NCBI GenBank assembly: GCA_034696485.1
Contig: JAQIWT010000369.1
Coordinates: 1 to 22,075, forward strand
Length of the DNA stretch: 22,075 nt
Source of the DNA: Isohypsibius dastychi
Lineage: Eukaryota; Tardigrada; Eutardigrada; Parachela; Isohypsibiidae
Direction: 5' to 3'
The position numbers and the translations under genes are program-made. Below are positions 1 to 10,945 of the stretch, piece by piece (the stretch's first letter is position 1; each line of letters begins with the position of its first letter). Below the pieces are notes generated by a model. The model ran no database searches. It was not told where the DNA came from and saw only the letters and a program-made list of their open reading frames with translations.

Positions 1-299
1 ATCTTTATTGTGGATCGGTCAGCATCAGCCCGCTTCTGTCTCTTCAGAAGCTACCGGAAAACAGAAGTTTGTTAAATCGGAGGATTATTAGGTCGATCGT
101 GATTCGCATTATAGAGAGTAACAAGCTGACTATTCACGGTAGCGCAATAGGATCGCCAAACATGCCTATCCTGACAGAGTTCCCAGAAGCCGGTTTTACA
201 TGAAATGATTGATCTATATCTATGTCGAACACTGAAAGACGTTGCCATTTACGAGATGCGGCATCGCAGGCATTGTCACGATCCGCCCTGTGTACGGGA

Positions 300-439
300 T
301 CACATCAACTTGGTGCAATGACCTGAAGTGATCTTATAATACTTGAACGAAGATTGAAAATATTTATGGCAAGACCTTTGTGAGTCTGGCCCTTCAGGTG
401 AAAGGAAGAACCATGGATCAGAAATAAATAAAAGTACAA
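300..439 (-). CDS. Tentative third exon of the left-edge ANF-receptor-like gene
   Basis: On the minus strand an acceptor (cacaacgcag) ends at 440. Entered in phase 1, as the exon ending at 905 requires, the following frame begins V-VLLFISDPWFF. The receptor at 16424 has V-IFLSVTPQTA at the equivalent place, so position, phase and the hydrophobic strand all fit. After about 20 residues the similarity fades, and no donor restores the phase-0 exit seen in the other receptor; the best is AG|gtcttg near 377. It could be a decayed exon or chance. The intron would be 465 nt. Nothing further could be assigned between 1 and 300. Confidence 0.3.
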
Positions 440-904
440 CTGCGTTGTGACTTTGTTTCAGGGTAATACGCTTCACTTGAGCACAAAACCGTCCTCCCAA
501 AAGAGAATATTAATCAGTTCCCGAAATGTGACCTTGAACATGTCTCCAAGTAATCAAGTGACTTGCTCCAGTGAACTTGAATTCGCTGCTGAAATGGTTC
601 GCTATGGACAGACTTTTTGCCGTCCAAGGTGTTTGTTATTCTACGACTGATGTCATTCGTTTCCATCATCAACTACACCGAATTGAGCTCAAAAGTCGTG
701 ATCTCCTAACAGACCATTATATAAACAAGGTCATTCTTTATCGAATTCGTGTTAACAGCACTGACCGCTCAAACTCGATGAATATCTCTCTGAAGATTAG
801 GTAGTTATTTGTGATGCCACTTACCCGATGTAGAAATCAATTTATACATGAATTCTCTAATGAAACGTCTTACAAACTATTTAAATGTTCACATTCAAGC
901 TTAC

Positions 905-2879
905 CACGCGATCTATCGTTGGCATTCTTCAGCAGTTGTCGATACGTTTCGTTTGTAGCGCTTTTGCTCGGGAATGCCGTGACAACCGTATTGTGGAAGA
1001 CCGCCGGATTGAACACTCGCATGAATCTCATGATCACTTCAGCCAGAATGGAGAATGAATCATAGGATTCATCACGGAAGAGCGTCAAGTGCGTGTAGTT
1101 TCTCCGCTTGAGAAACTCTGAAAGAAAAGTGGCCGTGTCTCCATAACCATAGGTCACCAAGACGCCCAATCCATAATCAGCGTATTCTGCTTCTGCTTGG
1201 ATTGACCACCAGCCCACCGCCGGGACTCCCAGCATGGGGATATTGTGCTTGTGAGCAAAACCGTAGAGTACACCGGCGGTATATGAGCAGCCTGAAAAGA
1301 GAGAAAGTTATCGATAAAATCTGCGATCAAATTGTTTTTAATATCGTTTTTCGACGTCTTGGAAGAGCTCACAAATCTGGAACGCTTTCGCCGAACGATT
1401 GGTGTTTGCCGATCGTTCGTTTGGAATGTTTCAAAAAAGATTGATTTTAACAAACTTCACTTTTTTCTGGGGAAAATACCGACCTCAGTGACGGGAATTT
1501 GAGGAACGTTCAATTGAGTGTATATGAATCAATTTGGGGAGATATTAGTCTGAATGATTTCGGTCAATATTTACTGCTGATGTGACGACAAATTGTCAGA
1601 GATGAATACGAACTGATCGTTTCGTCATAAAAACTGCCTTGTTTCTCCGCTGTGAAATTTTCTCCACAATAACAGTTGAAATAGGAATTAAATTTCTGAG
1701 CTTCAAAGGGAATCTACGGTTAAGATTGGTTGGGCTCATTCATCTGGCTAAGCAGAAAATAACCAACGGGCGTTTTTGCTCATGAAACGACAGGTTTCTA
1801 CCAAATCTTAAAGAGCGATGCTTGTGAGCTGATTTCTACATTCGCCGAGCCATTATTTCGGCTGCAACTCATCGTGATCTTAGGCCGCACAGCTGCATAT
1901 CGAACGACGCTTAATTGAAAACGTAAACCTAACCATGCCCGCGGTTTTCGCAGGAGCTTCTTGCATCGAATTTTTTTGCTGTGTTCTGGACATGTTTCTG
2001 ATGTAAAATCTATTTTCCCGGGTATTCAAATAAATCTGTAGCCCGGGCTAGAGAAAATCTGCCAACATCCAGAATTCATGATTTAATGATACAGCGTCAT
2101 TTTGTACAAAGCAGTTGAGCCAGAGCGAGATCCATTCCGCTGACGTTCTTGTCGATTACAAGAGTCATGGATTCTCAGATCCTTTTCCCGTCAAAACACA
2201 ATTGCTCGTACAAAACAGAGAGGATGTTTTCAGTGTTTATGCTCACGTCCGCCGATAACATAACAAAGGCCAGCATTATGCCAGTGAGCTCCAGATTCGA
2301 CCTTGATTGACTTTAGTTTGGAAACACGTGATCTCCTTGTGAATTACGGGATGATTATGAAACTGTTCAGGGGGACAATAATTTCTGTCAATAGAAGTAA
2401 CAAAGCACCAAAAGCCTGAACGTCTGATCTCTGGAAAAGATCAATCAATTCCTTATCAACTACACTAGATGCGCGCTTACTCAAGCGAAGACGCAGTTTG
2501 TCGGTATCTCAAAGTCTCCAACGATAATTATCTCACCTGCTCCCAGAAACAAATTGCATTTCACTCCTTTCTCGTACAGAAGCGTGGTCATTTTATCAAC
2601 AACCGAATACATGGTTTTTGTACACGAGCGCCCGGAGCTCTGATAGACCGACTTGACCCGCACATTATCGGGAAGAACAAATGAATTCATGTGCGTAATG
2701 GCCAGATCAACTGCGGCGGCAATGCGTTGATAGCTCCCGTAATAACTGTCATCCTCCCAAATCCAACAAATGTTCAAATCAACTTTTTGTGGAGCTTTTG
2801 CGAAAACACTCACATCAACCGTTTGGCAATGAGCTAGCCAAAACAGCAGTGACAAATTAAAGCACAACATAAAGGCCAT
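905..2879 (-). CDS. ANF-receptor-type ligand-binding domain, N-terminal part (partial gene)
   Basis: Two exons join in phase. Exon 1 runs 2879 to 2537 and exon 2 runs 1291 to 905. The start is the ATG at 2879, giving a signal peptide (MAFMLCFNLSLLFWLAHC) before the mature chain. The stop-free frame extends further upstream but only from a non-ATG codon. The junction splits a glycine codon (G|GC) and creates LFLGAGCSYTAG, matching the GPGC-type block of natriuretic peptide receptors and receptor guanylate cyclases. Downstream come IPMLGVPAVGWW and a stretch ending near LTLFRDESYDS, the usual second strand-helix region of this extracellular fold. Two N-glycosylation sequons (NYT, NET) lie in exon 2. 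The intron of 1,245 nt is far longer than its neighbours. Exon 2 ends at a good donor (G|gtaagc, phase 1), the same phase as the equivalent intron of the receptor at 16424. The rest of the ectodomain, membrane helix and any cyclase are not in view. The family call is firm; ligand and activity are unknown. Confidence 0.8.
1292..2536 (-). other. Long intron of the left-edge receptor gene
   Basis: This 1,245-nt interval is bounded on the minus strand by a GT donor at 2536 and an AG acceptor at 1292. It contains no frame I could recognise. It is more than ten times longer than most introns here, so it might hold an inserted element or regulatory sequence, but no terminal repeats or transposase fragments were seen. 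Confidence 0.6.
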
Positions 2880-3882
2880 TTTGCGCCGACATTCATCTGA
2901 ATTTCTCAAGGATCACTAAGAAGAAATAAGAAGCATCAGCGGACATATTGAACTTTCTGATGAAACTGAGTGTTTTGAGGGCGTTGCTTCGGGCTGATAA
3001 TCAAATCATACTGTTTTCTTCCTCGATTGTCAGAGTGGATAAGGTGATACACATTCCACGATTAAACACCGATAATCAATCGTGATCCCGTCTTGGGGAT
3101 TATTCTTGGAAACCGCAACACCGCAACTTTTCTGGTGGAAATATTCAAGAATTGCGCGGCGATGAAGCAATCATCTGGTCTACACGTTGAACAGACTTTT
3201 GATAATTACTGTCCACACTTTGAGGCTCGAGTGTGTTATGCACAAAAACAGGTTGGAAATCAATTACGAGCTGTGATCAGCTACTCAACGGACAGATAGG
3301 CAAATTCATGATCGACTTGCTTTGACGATCGCTTTCCTTTCATTTCGCTTCGGAAATCGATGGATTACGATGATTATGATTTTCATTCGAAACAGCATTT
3401 TTCTGACGGAGCATAAGATGTGCATTCATTTGTCCACCCGGGACACCAAATATATGTTTTCGCGTCGACCCAGTTGATCTATATCACACATTATGTGTAA
3501 AAGGGGTTCTACGAATCAGTGCACATGTGAATAATGAACTATAGATGCATTACAAACAGCAGCTCCTTTGATGAATACGGTTCATGTATACGCGTCACAC
3601 ACCTTCATCTAGCTCAGTGAAGTAGGTACTAACTCACTGCCCCAAGCGAAGTCCCATGGCTTTCTTGTCGCAAAGTTGTTTGTTTTTATTTTTACACATC
3701 AAAATTCTGCCGTAACCTGAAGTTTGCATATGCAGTGACAAGATTTCTGATCCAAAGGGCATTGTTTTGAGTTATCGTTCCGGTTAGGACAATATGATCA
3801 TCTGCCATAAACCGAACTGCAATATCTCGTGAATCTGTGGTCAGTCGTGCAAACTTCTCAACTTTTCATCCCGATAAAAATA
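2880..3882. other. Intergenic interval without recognised gene
   Basis: This spacer separates the 5' end of the minus-strand receptor gene from the 3' end of the minus-strand lipase gene. Short open frames such as the plus-strand one at 3093-3299 lack a signal peptide, a family motif and convincing splice partners. The receptor promoter should lie within the first few hundred bases above 2879, but I could not point to a TATA box or initiator. Confidence 0.5.
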
Positions 3883-3888
3883 TTTATT
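3883..3888 (-). terminator. Candidate polyadenylation signal of the lipase-like gene
   Basis: AATAAA on the minus strand, about 130 nt past the stop codon at 4018. Position and hexamer are right for cleavage and polyadenylation; there is no transcript evidence. Confidence 0.4.
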
Positions 3889-4017
3889 CATGCCAGTTAT
3901 CCCGGGGTATCTATTACCTCTTAGAATAAATAGGTATACATACACTATTTGAGAACGACATTGCTAACGGGATGGTCAATGGCAAAACCATTCTTCAGCT
4001 TTGAGTGTGATGAAGAC

Positions 4018-6742
4018 TTAGATTTTCGTTCGCTTCATCTGATTAACAATTGCTACGACATTATCCCGTTCCATGATCTTGGTTCGAGCGAGTCGGTAGG
4101 AAACAATCCGCTCATCATCATCGACCAATTGCAATTCACCATCCAAGTACAGGGTTTTCGGCACGATGAAGCTGCTTCCACGGTCGCTCTTCCAACTGAA
4201 CACCATCGACTGCACTTCTCCAATATCCACCAGAATTTCAAAGAACGATGAGTATGTCTTGCCAGGCTGAAGTTCGATTGGTCTGAAAAACGAGTCAACA
4301 TTGCAGACAGCTTAAAAAATCGAAATGAATATAGAAACAGAACTTTTACTTTTTAGTCAATTGCATCAAAGGGCTCTCCGCTTTCTTGCCTTTCAGAGTG
4401 AGATAGACAAACCCGGTTTGCTACAAGAGAAAACATTTTGAAAAAACAGGCTCAGAATAACTGAAATGCACCTCACCGTTTCCACTTTATTGATGTCGGA
4501 CTTTGCCAGTAGTTTAAAGGTCACTTTCTTTGCTTGAGCTGAATCGATGGATATCATTATTAAGAATGTGACTTTTTGATTGGGAGACTCAAATTACTTG
4601 CAAACGGTGACTTAGTCATGGTGTTGGTGAAGAAGTTCTTAATCTTTCCGTTTTCAGCCAGTGTTAGATCGGCGTCCATACCCATCAAGGAACACCCACC
4701 TCCAGTGCATTTAAAGCATTCTCCAGTCAGGTACTTCCTGAAGGACTCACATTCGTAGCCTTTGATTGGTGCAAGTGTGGTGTGAATACTATCTGCAAAA
4801 TTCAAAAGATGGTCACATAAAATTATTTTTCAAAGTATTCTGAAACGTTAGAAATGGATAGTTTCCTTCTGTTTCAACGTCTAGTCTTGTTCATTACACT
4901 AACCGATGAACAAGTCAATTGCACGATGATGGTTGCATACAAACATCTCCGAAACCAAGTGTTTCAAGCCGTGTGAATCTCTTGGGCTGCGAAAGAGACC
5001 TCCAACCTCGGCTCTTCCACGTGTTCTTTGCCACCAAGCAATGTGCCTTTGCAACCCGGTTGATCTTTCCCGCCATTTGGGAGGAAATCTGTTAAAAAAA
5101 TGAGAACGCAATCGGTTTTGAGAAACGAAGAGACAAACCCAGCGAACTCAGTGTAACATACTTATGTGTCCCATGGACTGCGGTGAGCCAAATGCTAGCA
5201 ACAGTTCTGGATTTAGAAGATTCTCGCCATCAGTGATGATCTACAAGTCAAAATCAATCTTTTCAGACGAGAGAACCAAATCGCAGACATCATTTTTCTC
5301 TCACCGTATCAACGACTTTGGCATCGGTTGGATCCAGACGTACTTCTTCAGACCTGTGTAGACCTCACGATTACTCGAAACACAAACCAATCAAAACCAT
5401 TGAAGAGCAGCAAGACCTACATAAAAGAAAAGTTTGGTCCAGCTGGGTCAAGTCCGGTAATCCGTCCGATTTTTGTTCCATTCTGGGTCTGTGTTGCCTT
5501 TCCAGCATATCCAGCAATCTGAAACAACCATTCAAACTTTGCCTTGATTCGTAATCTCGTATGAGAACAAAAACTTACATGAGCGCCGAGACTATGACCG
5601 ATCAAATGGACGGATCCGACATCAAGTTTGTTGTACTTTTGAAGAATGATGATCAGCTTGGCGAGGTAGGCTCCAACCAGCCTGGTGTTTGCGGTGGCGC
5701 GGTAATATGGAGGGGCATTTCCATATGCTGAAACACAGACCGAAACCGATAAATTTAAAGATATTGGAGGAACTATCGAATCATCTTACACCAGTCGACT
5801 CGGATTACATTGCAATCTTCGTCATCCAAGAGAGCCTTTGTCATACGCTGCAAGAAAAAAACGTGATCATTTACTGAACAGTTTGTTACATATCGAAAAT
5901 GTGTTTTATTTTGGACATAATTACTTCTTCTAGTTGGGTTTAAAAAAGAGGCAAATTCATGATTCGCAGGTTCAGTTGGTCCTTGAATTCCTCATTCTTC
6001 ACCCTAGTTTTAAGACGTAATCTCGCATCAGAGTGTGTTTTGACTTTCAGTCCATCCAGTTGAGCGAAAGTTGTCCAAGTATCCATGTATAAGGACTTTA
6101 GTAGGACGGTTGGACTTGAACTTTGATACCGTGATCGAGGTCAGGTTATACGGGTCGAGAATTTGTGGTTTTTCTGAGTTCTCCCGGGTGTTTAGGTTGA
6201 GTTCCAGATGCTTTCGTATATCGCAAGATGGGGTCACTGAAAATGGTCTGTAACGAAATCGCTTAGACATCAAACCCTATCATTTTCGAGGATTTTGAGT
6301 GAGGGGACCAACTGACCTATGGAGACTATGATGATAAGCTCCACCAGCGCTGAAACAGCCAAGATCTTCACAGCATACTTCGCCTGGAAAAAGACAATAT
6401 TCTGTAACAGAGAAGGACACTTCGAGTGAGACTCGGAGAGTCATAATCGTTTAAATTCTGAACAAGGCGAACATATCTTGAGAAGTTTTCAATCAGTTTC
6501 ACGTTTATTCAGGATAAGTATCGTTTCCGTTTCACCAGAATTATTCCCAGCCTCACAATCGGTTGGGATAGTTCTCAAACCTCATAAAAGTTACCTTGTT
6601 CAGTGGTGGATCCTGCTTCAAAATTTTCAGGTCCCAAGATGTTGGGGTCTGCATCCACTTCATTGGCTCGAACAGGGACAAGTGGAACGACTTCACTTTT
6701 GACAAACACGATGCACGCCAGAAGAAGAGGAAAGGCCAACAT
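4018..6742 (-). CDS. Secreted pancreatic-lipase-family protein with PLAT domain; catalytic His replaced, probable pseudoenzyme or decaying gene
   Basis: Exons on the minus strand: 6742-6595, 6383-6317, 6247-6045, (5929-5925), 5847-5790, 5727-5579, 5518-5421, 5353-5305, 5240-5162, 5088-4904, 4792-4598, 4538-4477, 4420-4350, 4282-4018. A signal peptide (MLAFPLLLACIVFVKSE) is followed by CCEDLGCFS, the family's N-terminal block, then VLIHGYLDNF, the VDW block and YYRATANTRLVG. The nucleophile elbow IGHSLGAH puts the serine near residue 206, and GRITGLDPAGP supplies the aspartate near 234. EEVRLDP, MGHINFLPNGG, CNHHRAIDLF and a cysteine-rich block follow. The last three exons form a PLAT-like beta sandwich, and the protein ends at TAA (4018). 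Where the family has VDVIHTD, this protein reads VDTIITD, so the triad histidine is absent. Exon 5088-4904 changes frame midway. At about 543 residues it is longer than vertebrate pancreatic lipases (about 465). The family is secure. Activity is doubtful: it could be a non-catalytic lipid-binding relative, as in yolk proteins, or a young pseudogene. Confidence 0.88.
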
Positions 6743-7153
6743 GATATCTGCCTCCAGAAACGAATACCCGACAACTGATTTTCTCGACTAGCTACAGACG
6801 AACCATCTCCTGGTTAATCGTTGACATCGTCGAATGCGGTGACCTGAATGTCTAATTAGGTCTTTGATTGAATTGTTCTTAGGTGATCTGATTTACTTTG
6901 AGTTTTCGTTCACCCAGATTCAGATTGTACAGGCAGAAAAAACGACTCGGCTTGCGCTTCGTTTTTTAAAAAGTATCCAGGTCAGTCGTTTTGACTACGC
7001 TGCGTGAGGCGAGAAGGGCCGCAGTGGGAAACCACACACCACGAAAGCGTGAAAATTGTCTTGTACTAGCAAGCTCCGTGGAAAGAAGGTTTAGAAAATA
7101 CGCGAATATTTCTAAAACGCAGAAAATAAGCAATACATCATGACTCTACAGAA

Positions 7154-7187
7154 AAATTAGCTCGAAACTGTAAATTAGCTCGAAACT
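7154..7187. repeat. 16-bp direct repeat, period 18
   Basis: The 16-mer aaattagctcgaaact occurs at 7154-7169 and again, exactly, at 7172-7187, separated by two bases. It is a local tandem duplication in non-coding sequence with no further copies alongside. Confidence 0.9.
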
Positions 7188-7827
7188 ATGCTATGTAAAG
7201 TGTATATTGCTGATTGACTTCCCAGGTTGATCTTAGTTTTTGCCACGATAAACAAGAAGAACGATTACGTCGGTGAGTATGCATGAATACTGGCTTAGAA
7301 CTTGGTTTTGATTTTCCTGAACTGAATATTACAAATGAATGATGAGTTATCACCGGGAATGCAATGTAGTAGCTATAACGAGCTCGCACACCGTAGCACA
7401 GGTGATTGGCCTCTTGTCCAGTATATATCTTCAGCTGACAATCGTGTAGAAGGCTCGGAAGAACAGAAACCCACAGAAATTGTACATTTTGTGAGCTGTG
7501 TGCTGCCTTACGTTAACCAGTTTGCATTCATGGTATTGGATCGTGCTTACTGGAACAGCAGTTGCGCAATTTGATACCTGGTTTCAAAAGCACATCATTT
7601 CCGTAAAAACAGTGGGTGAACGAAAAAATTCATGCCGAATGAATGAACAGACATTCTCCAAAACCGAAAACAAAAAGACAGTTAGCAACGCTTTAGTGAT
7701 TCATGACAAAGTGCATTCGGGAACCGGGTAGAAAAAGATCAACTTTTTCATCTATCGGTTAGGTACAGCAGTATCCAAACGATAGCTCGTTCAAATACCT
7801 AGGTAATGAAGATCGAAAACACATCCA

Positions 7828-7839
7828 CCCCCCCCCCCC
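7828..7839. repeat. C12 homopolymer
   Basis: An uninterrupted run of 12 C on the plus strand in intergenic sequence. It is one of four long G/C runs in the window; the other three are about 15 nt long. Confidence 0.9.
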
Positions 7840-9143
7840 TTCCCAAACCGGAGTTGCGATTTTGTGCCGAAATGATGTGAATTATATTGCCTTTAGAAAA
7901 CACTGAACAATACCGCGGGATGGATGTGTGTGAATCTGAAAGCATGGCGAAAGAGCGTTCATTCTCAGGTATATTCCCAGAAAACCGCGCTCCATTACAG
8001 TGCTCTTACCGCGCATTGTTCTGCTTATTCGAGCGATGACAGTAAATGTCCATATCATGACATGGTAAATTCCCACTCCACATGACGTTTAAACAATGAC
8101 GCAAGGTTTGTTCCGAAGCATATCTCTAACGGAAGTGATGGCAAAGTGGGGAATTATGCCCACTTTGTGTTGTGTTCATTGGCCTTTGTCGCCTGCACGC
8201 CTTCTGGTGGTTTGGTAATCCAACTCTTCCGCGGTTCATTCCCGTAAACACGGTCACTTTTTTCCACACAAACCAGTTGCACAAAAGAAAGTCGTTCGGA
8301 AAACAACTATTTTTAAACAAAAATAATCTCTATTCGACCAACTGTATGAACATGAGGTAACCGAATGTTGGTAGTTGATCACCAAGTCTTTTCGAAAACC
8401 AAGCATTCCCGGTTATTATTTAAAAAAAGATTTAAATCTGGATTTCCGGATAGACTTTACGCTTTAATTAAAAACGGGGATTGGAGAAGAAAAATCGTTT
8501 TGTGGTAAGAGAACGTGTATCGTCCAGTTTTCCGTTGAAAACGAGCACGAGAGGACGCTCGCGAAAGAATGCTTGTGTGCGCCCTTTCCGATGTTGTTCA
8601 CAGCGCCCTCATGATCAATTTTTTGTCACTATTGTGAATGATTAGTATTTGGCAGATTACTCACATCAGTGTGTGCCGTCATATTTGTTTGAGAAAATGT
8701 CCTAGAAAACGAAAACAGAGAGACTGTCGAAACTTCCGTTATTCCGGGCCGGTTTTTTCCCTTAAACCATAGAAAACATCAGTAAGTCCACAAAGCTAGC
8801 AATGACACTCATTGAAGTATGCTGTTACTTATAAACCGTTCGGTTTTTGACATGATTCTTTTTTCACATAAAACGTCGACCTTTACGATGAGCGATTCTC
8901 ATCATTTAAAAAAAGCACCCTGAGGAAGCGAGAGTAACGACTTCGTTTTCGAAAGGATGTCATTTGATTCGTCTCTAAAGTAGTCATATTGCTACCAGGA
9001 TGGTGTCCGAAAAGGTTATACGTGCAATTCCGGTTGAAAAAACGAGTCCATCAAGGGATCATATTTCCACTAACATCCACCATTTTCTTTTATTATTCCT
9101 TTGTAAATGGGAATTAACACGGTACTTTCTGGTTATGACTGAT

Positions 9144-9149
9144 TTTATT
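9144..9149 (-). terminator. Candidate polyadenylation signal of the neuropeptide gene
   Basis: AATAAA on the minus strand, about 218 nt beyond the stop at 9367. A second copy lies at 9088-9093. Hexamer only. Confidence 0.3.
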
Positions 9150-9366
9150 TCCACTGTGAATCAGAACTTCCGAGAAAAATTGGGTGGCTACAGAGTACTA
9201 CTCACAAGAAAGAACAAGAAAATCGGCTTTAAATTTGAACATGAAGTAATTTTGAATTAAAAATGGAAAATGCTTTTTGTGATGTTTGCGTGCAGGAGAA
9301 TAAAAAGCGATAATGAACGAATGTGTGAAGCTAGATTCAGAAACAAGAATCAAAATCAGAAAGCAT

Positions 9367-9660
9367 TCACGTTTCCAGGCTCTCCCCAGCGGGTCTTATG
9401 AAATCCAGGTCCCCAGGTAGCGATGACCTTTTGCCCAAACCGAATCCGAACCGGCTGCGAACGCGTTGATGTCCGGCCAAGTCGAAATCCGTCGCTTGTC
9501 CCATCGGTGCGAAATTGCTTGATCCCGATGAGGGAATGTATAATTTCTTCCACATTGGTGGTCGAACTGGATAAGCTTCGATGCCGGGTGCGCGGAATAT
9601 ACAGCTGATTCCAAGAAATAATAATGAGATGAGAAAAAAACTCTGGAATTTCGCGGACAT
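9367..9660 (-). CDS. Neuropeptide precursor with a single amidated FGFGL-type peptide
   Basis: A 97-residue single-exon frame starts at the ATG at 9660; the stop-free frame continues upstream without a signal sequence. Residues 1-29 form a typical signal peptide (MSAKFQSFFLISLLFLG...), probably cut after GIEA. The remaining chain of about 68 residues carries RVRSR, FGFGLG and KR in order. Arg and Arg-x-x-Arg sites lie before the core, a Gly amide donor follows it and a dibasic KR comes last, as expected for processing by proprotein convertases and amidating enzymes to an -FGFGL-NH2 peptide. Arthropod A-type allatostatins end in (Y/F)-x-F-G-L-NH2, which this core fits. Their precursors usually carry many copies, whereas this one has one. 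A Lys-Lys site (MWKK) could also release a spacer peptide. It is secreted and presumably acts on a G-protein-coupled receptor. Secretory peptide precursor is a good call; allatostatin-A identity is tentative. Confidence 0.65.
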   Translation of the reverse strand: MSAKFQSFFLISLLFLGISCIFRAPGIEAYPVRPPMWKKLYIPSSGSSNFAPMGQATDFDLAGHQRVRSRFGFGLGKRSSLPGDLDFIRPAGESLET

Positions 9661-10945
9661 TTTTCGGTTGAGTTGGAGAAAACGGGAAATGAGATGAATG
9701 AGTGAGTTCTTCTCTTTATCACACAATGCCTGCAGGTCAAAAGCGCAGTTAATCCGTTTTTGTCATAACATCCAAGTGGTGCTTCACTTTGCACGCGAGA
9801 AATACGGGAAGAGCAAGTTTAGGAACACTGAATATAACTGTCGCTTCTACAAGTACCAATTTCCGCCAGCCTTTAAACGTTCCCTTAAAAGGCTAATGAC
9901 GTGGCTGGATATTAATGCGAGCACGAATGGCGTCGGATGGTGGAAATTAAATCTGCAAATAGCGACTTCCTTATTGAATCGGAAGGAGAAAAGAAAAACT
10001 CAGTGCAAGAAATGTGGGCGCTTTGGGCTTGCTTGAATGATGCTGACATTCCTGTGGGGATGGCTCTTAAGGTGCCGCTTGTTTGATGTTGATGCTCACT
10101 GGCATGGATCACTCTGCTCCTCCTTGTCTTTTTCTCCGCCTTCGGGGAATAGGGTTGAGGATGAAGCGGACTTGTAAAAACAACACTTTGCGATACCGCT
10201 CATTTCAGGCATGAATTATGAAACACCGGTGAGACGTCTGCGATCTCACAACGCTTGTTTCTCGAATATTCACAAGAAATGAGCAATCGATTGATTTGTT
10301 TTTCTCTCAATAAACAGAATCTTTTATGTAGAGCGTCAAGGGAAGTCCTTTTCTAAATTGTCAGGACAAACTTGATCGACAGAGACACTCCGTGACTTTA
10401 TTTTATTTAACCGATAAATTACGGGATATTTGGTGTAGTTGAGGAGAATGTCACGCACGGCACTCGGTTGTTGGTAATGAAGTGCACTCATATTTCAGTC
10501 GTAACATCTTATATTACATAGCTGATGATACAGAATTCATACTTGATTGAGTGGTATCTGATTCTAGTTCGATATCTTAATTATGGTACGGCGTTGCCAA
10601 CTCGTGATTGGGGTAATTATTTAAACTAATGCTACCAACGAACGATCATGGATTGGCCTCCCTTTGAATCAAAAACTGTGTTCATTGCGGGATCCCTGAA
10701 CCGAAATATCAAGCTGAGTTGACCATTTTTCTTTCCCTGCTTATCATAACAAAATTCGATCAAGTTTTTGCCACTTATCGACGTAACAAGAACTATTTCA
10801 CGCAGTCCAGTCTAGAGTGTTACATCATAACGGCAAAAAATTGAAACTAATTAAATACTACACGATACATAGAAAGGATCGGATCATTATTACGTATCTC
10901 GCTCGTTTGAGGGCAGTCGCCACTCGCCAGGTGGCAGACTTGAGA
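9661..10945. other. Intergenic interval upstream of the neuropeptide gene
   Basis: This interval should hold the neuropeptide promoter, transcribed toward lower coordinates. A 112-codon plus-strand frame (9698-10036) has no signal peptide, domain or splice partner and overlaps that 5' region, so I do not call it. No repeats or RNA genes were recognised. Confidence 0.5.

Larger units (their letters stand above)
6743..9143. other. Large intergenic interval, no recognised gene
   Basis: About 2.4 kb separates the lipase 5' end from the neuropeptide gene 3' end. Open frames are short (at most about 80 codons) and show no signal peptide, family motif or in-phase splice partners. The interval holds an 18-bp-period direct duplication (7154-7187) and a C12 run (7828-7839). 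The lipase promoter should lie just above 6742, but no clear core element could be picked. Confidence 0.5.

Noticed and set aside
870-904. Extension of receptor exon 2 past 905
   Set aside because: The donor gtaagc at 904 fits the phase-1 intron found at the same place in the intact receptor. The extra residues (KLECEHLNSL) match nothing.
3949-4251. 100-codon plus-strand open frame
   Set aside because: It lies antisense over the last lipase exon, whose frame is supported by splice phase and family similarity.
9396-9794. 132-codon minus-strand frame overlapping the neuropeptide precursor
   Set aside because: It is a shadow in another frame. The precursor frame has the signal peptide and ordered processing sites.
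9698-10036. 112-codon plus-strand frame upstream of the neuropeptide gene
   Set aside because: It has no signal peptide, domain or splice partner, and its composition looks like translated non-coding DNA.
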